The translations under genes were made by a program, and so were the position numbers. A stretch of DNA of 64,000 nt, from contig NC_079881.1 in the NCBI RefSeq assembly GCF_029227915.1, positions 5,644,001 to 5,708,000 of the forward strand, read 5' to 3'. Positions 60,681 through 64,000 of the stretch are shown piece by piece. Numbering within the stretch: the first letter of the stretch is position 1; the number at the start of each line of letters is the position of its first letter. The stretch is from Hydractinia symbiolongicarpus (Eukaryota > Cnidaria > Hydrozoa > Anthoathecata > Hydractiniidae). Below the pieces are notes generated by a model, which worked only from the letters and a program-made list of their open reading frames with translations, was not told the DNA's origin and did no database searches.

Positions 60681-61330
60681 AATTTCTAATGAAAACTTAA
60701 ATCTTATAAAATTAAAAAATACTAACAAAATCAAAGTTTGTGAGTTTAGAAGCAGTCCAACTAATGAAGGTGCCGTGGAAAGGAATTTATCCAAAGTTCA
60801 GTTGCCAGAAGCGACTGTCGCGACAAAAAAAGGAATGGAATTTAAAATAGTGTTTCTTTACTAAAACTGTCCACAGGAGATGCTGTCATGATTGAATTCC
60901 TGGATGGCAGCACAAAAGAGAAAAAGTTTTAAGCACATAATATGCTTCTTGAGCAATACATAAATAAAAATGCTGGCACTTGCAATGGCCAAATCAGCCT
61001 GCTCTTCAGGGTCACATAACAACACCACCATTGTCAGAAGAACATTACAACCCTCGACCCCACATTGCACCCCGCAAAAGTTAGATGCTGCACTTAATGC
61101 ATTGACACCCTCTGCACCAATTGAAACAGCATCAACTGATATTGACGAAAACACCTGTCAATTATGTCGAGTCAAACACGACACAGAAAAAGATCTAGAT
61201 TCGGCTTGGATTGGTTGCAGTGTAAGTATTGGGTGCATACTCTATGTTTAGGTTTTACCTGTCATAAGATAGATAACTTTGGAAATTTTTGGTGTCTGAC
61301 AGGCATGTTGCTTCAACCAGAAGAAAATTA
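60673..61330 (+). pseudogene. PHD-finger relic, probably transposon-derived
   Basis: A frame starts at 60673 (63 codons) and another at 60970. The second reaches CQLCRVKHD...WIGC near 61200. After WIGC the zinc-finger continuation (C-K-YWVH-x3-C-LGF...FWC) appears only in another frame, because the usual C-x2-C spacing is short by four bases. This is a PHD-type finger as found at the ends of transposase-like proteins, inactivated by a small deletion. The relation of the two frames to each other is inferred. Confidence 0.45.
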
Positions 61331-62140
61331 AAACACTAACACTTTAAAAAAAAGAAAAAGAAAACTTTATTTTGTTAACCATGTTACTTTTGTTAACTTT
61401 TTGTGATCGATAAACAGATTATTTCGTTACTTGTATAGTCCTCTTATGTAAATATGTGCATATATTATGTTGTTAGGGTAGTTATATATTTATAATAGTT
61501 TATCATCACTAAATTCATCAACGTCCTTTTCTGTATAGGTCTGTAAAAATTCATGATTAATTTTTGAAAGCTTCACCAAGGATGTTAAATATGCTTTCTG
61601 TTTTATCTAAAAACTAGGAATGCCGTAAAAATGCTTTTCATTCAGTAATTTCGTCACGTAAAAGATGTTTCTAGATCTCGAGTCATCCTTTAGGCTTAGC
61701 AAGTTTTCGCACTTGAGGAGAATAAATAGCTTTATTCAGCAAATCACCCTACTCAATTTCACGATAAAAGGGATAATTAAAACCAGAAACAACACAATAA
61801 TTTAAAACATTCAGATATGAAAAAAAGAAACAAACAAAGCGATAAAACCAAAAAATAATAAGATTCCATTGTAACCAGTGCGCATAAAGGGAAAAAGAAG
61901 AAAAAACAATAACAGATGCATTAATTCGCTTACAATAAAACATCTTTACACAAAAAGTCACTTCACAGATACTAGACTAGGACGACATGTTTCCCAAAAT
62001 TTCTGAGCAAGTCGTCAACAAGAATAAGTTAAAAAGTAACACGCACCAAAAAGTAACACACTAACAGCACTATATAGATATACAGATATACTAACATTTA
62101 ATATCTGGTTGATAAAATGTGCAATTTGTTGTTTGTACAT
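61331..62140. other. Intergenic, no gene seen
   Basis: Nothing recognisable. Confidence 0.4.
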
Positions 62141-62680
62141 TTATACAATTTGAATGTCTTCTTCATCACTTCCGCCATCAAGATCGATCAAATTTATTTC
62201 CTCTGCCGCATCTTCTTCGTCAGAATCTGTGATGCTGGCAAATGGGTTAGAAATGTCTTCTTGTAACAAGACAGAAAGTTGCGATTTGAGTAACTCTCTT
62301 CCTGCCTAACAGCGTTTCCCTTTTTAAAGCAATGGATTCTTCCATCCTCTGACCCGTCAGATTCCAAGTTCAAGTCACAACACTTAAAAGAATTAATAAT
62401 ACTCTCCTTTGAAAGTCTAGACCACGCTTCGAGAATCCACTCAACAAGCTTTTTTCTCGATGGTGCCTTCATATTTCTGGCTTCAGTATATTGATGCACT
62501 CCATCGCTTAACCATTGATCATAGAGTTTTGTGACTTTAGCTTTAAAGGATTTGTTCCAACATACACATCTGGCGCCTGCACATACTTAGTAGATCCACC
62601 GGGTATAATGACTTGATCGACCTTCGTTTCATTAAGCTCTTTCTTCACAGAATACGTCATATGACATTCATACGAATCCT
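62141..62680 (-). pseudogene. Tigger/pogo-type DDE transposase, C-terminal relic
   Basis: On the minus strand, from a CATAG acceptor-like site at 62680: ECHMTYSVKK, then VIIPGGSTKYVQAPDV (near 62590), then after a frameshift WLSDGVHQYTEARNMKAPSR, WILEAWSRLSKE and SFKCCDLN, then LESDGSEDGRIHCF. After a second frameshift comes an acidic tail with ITDSDEED and a stop at 62141. These are the closing blocks of Tigger/jerky-like transposases (IPGG..QPLDV-like, MK.PSR, W-x2-AW, SF..CG). The DNA-binding part and first catalytic Asp residues are outside or lost. Two frameshifts make it non-functional. Confidence 0.75.
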
Positions 62681-62689
62681 ATGCAAGAA

Positions 62690-64000
62690 GACGACAAATA
62701 AACGAAAATGACCCAATAACTCTTTGCGATTTAGACCAAAAATCGCGAAAGTTTCTTTAACAAAAAGTTTCTTCCTTTTAAGTAGTTGAAGTTAAAGAAG
62801 CTGAAGTTAAAAGTATGTATACATTGGATGGAAAAATTAGTGTAAATTGTTTTCTAAAAAGAAAAAAAAACTAATTTTGCGAGAATTAATTTCTGCTAAT
62901 TTAAGATTTTTTTAAACTATTTGTTATGTTCTTTCGCTTAGTTTTATTTGATTTATTATCCCCGTACTTTAAGCATTACTTTTTTATGTTGACGTCTGCA
63001 AGATAAATGTTCCGGAATTTCTTATTCTTCTTGGACTTAATGTGGATGTTAACTTAACCCTAATACTGCTGGGCTACTGTGCCGCTCCTCCATGTCGGGG
63101 ACAGGTTGTTTTACCTTCTGTAAATCTCAAAGTTGTTATCTATTAGATGTGAAACTTGTCACAACCGTGCGCTTGAGTTGAGAAAAAAATAGTTTAAATT
63201 AGAGTAAAAGATATTTGTATAGTTGCGTTATATTTACTCACGCTAATGTGACAAACAAAATATAACATAGCAATATATACTAAGAAGCCCCCCAAAGCTC
63301 ATAAATAACATTTTTTTAAACTTTTTCACAAAGCTCCAAAAAAGGGTTGTCATGGCAACACTACTCAATTGTTATTAAACTTGTTATGACCTATTCTGCA
63401 TTGCTTAAGCACTATAGTAAACTCTTTATGGCTATAGAGCTATAAATTCTGATGCAATGTTCATAAATTTAAAAAACAAAACAAGAATAGGTTGGCAGAG
63501 CTATGTAATAGAGGATTTTATGTATTACGGATATACTTAGTGCAGTGCATGATCTACATCTTTAGTACATTTGTTAAGATGCGTTACAAGGGGTGAGGGG
63601 GTGGTAAAAAATGGCAAATTTAATTGTTACGTAAATATTGAATGGCCCTTTAGCACAAGGATACACTTGGTTTGCAGTGAAACATCTCAATTGATATAAT
63701 TTTGTTAAATGGAATGCGTAAATCAGTTTGTTTTATTTTTATCAAACAAATTAACTCTTGATTTGAAAGTGGAATATATATCAGTATTAGGATATGATAG
63801 GGAAATGAAATCATAGAAAATATTTTTCAAAATAAATAAATTTTTGAGAATATCATAGAATTCACACTACATGCGGAATCTGTTGGACGGATAAGTAGAT
63901 CGGACGCATTCAAAAAACGCAATATCAAAGAGACTGAGTTCGAAAATTTGCAAGGCCAAAGGAGAGACGTTTGAACGTTTTTAACATTTTACATACATCA
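62690..64000. other. Intergenic, no gene seen
   Basis: AT-rich sequence to the window end. No gene or repeat could be supported. Confidence 0.4.

Overview
This is eukaryotic animal DNA. It is strongly AT-rich, has intron-split genes with short first exons, and is dominated by intergenic sequence and transposon relics. The mix of genes suggests a cnidarian, most likely a hydrozoan: a HEPN/coiled-coil/NB-ARC/TPR immune-type receptor, an astacin with chitin-binding domains, Polinton, pogo/Tigger, Helitron and LINE relics, and tRNA-derived SINEs. This assignment is inferred from gene content and not from a marker gene.

Left third (1-29 kb): a cluster of six paralogous three-exon genes (called A-F here) for small secreted cationic peptides. 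Each has a 16-20 residue signal exon, an exon with the core RRC-[HY]-x-[RK]-R-[LI]-FGC (two cysteines seven residues apart), and a tail exon with a [NS]WLL-x-Y-I motif. All introns are phase 1. A (minus, cut by the left edge), C (minus, frameshifted tail), D (minus) and F (minus) alternate with B (plus) and E (plus). Five of them have TATA boxes, and a shared upstream module holds paired E-boxes. Between A and B lies a separate two-exon gene for a secreted protein of 24 near-identical octapeptides, encoded by a 24-bp minisatellite. Flanking similarity shows that about 1-10.9 kb and about 18.6-24.1 kb are two copies of one segmental duplication (A / minisatellite gene / B = D / decayed minisatellite / E). 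LINE and SINE insertions came later.

Middle (29-47 kb): repeats without genes up to 37.2 kb, then an 11-exon astacin metalloprotease (37,214-43,343, plus, 756 residues) with a mucin-like Thr-rich segment and two chitin-binding-type modules. A TA-flanked pogo-like MITE and hairpins follow.

Right (47.9-64 kb): a two-exon HEPN-coiled coil-NB-ARC-TPR protein (47,963-52,823, minus, 1,074 residues) is followed by a transposon graveyard. This holds a pogo-like terminal fragment, a decayed Polinton/Maverick polymerase B, Helitron ends (one complete 142-bp element in a 183-bp tandem duplication), a PHD-finger relic and a frameshifted Tigger-type transposase.

Functionally the window reads as a locus of secreted and intracellular defence or barrier-type genes. 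That role is inference. Structures and coordinates come from reading splice sites, frames and paralogue alignment by eye.
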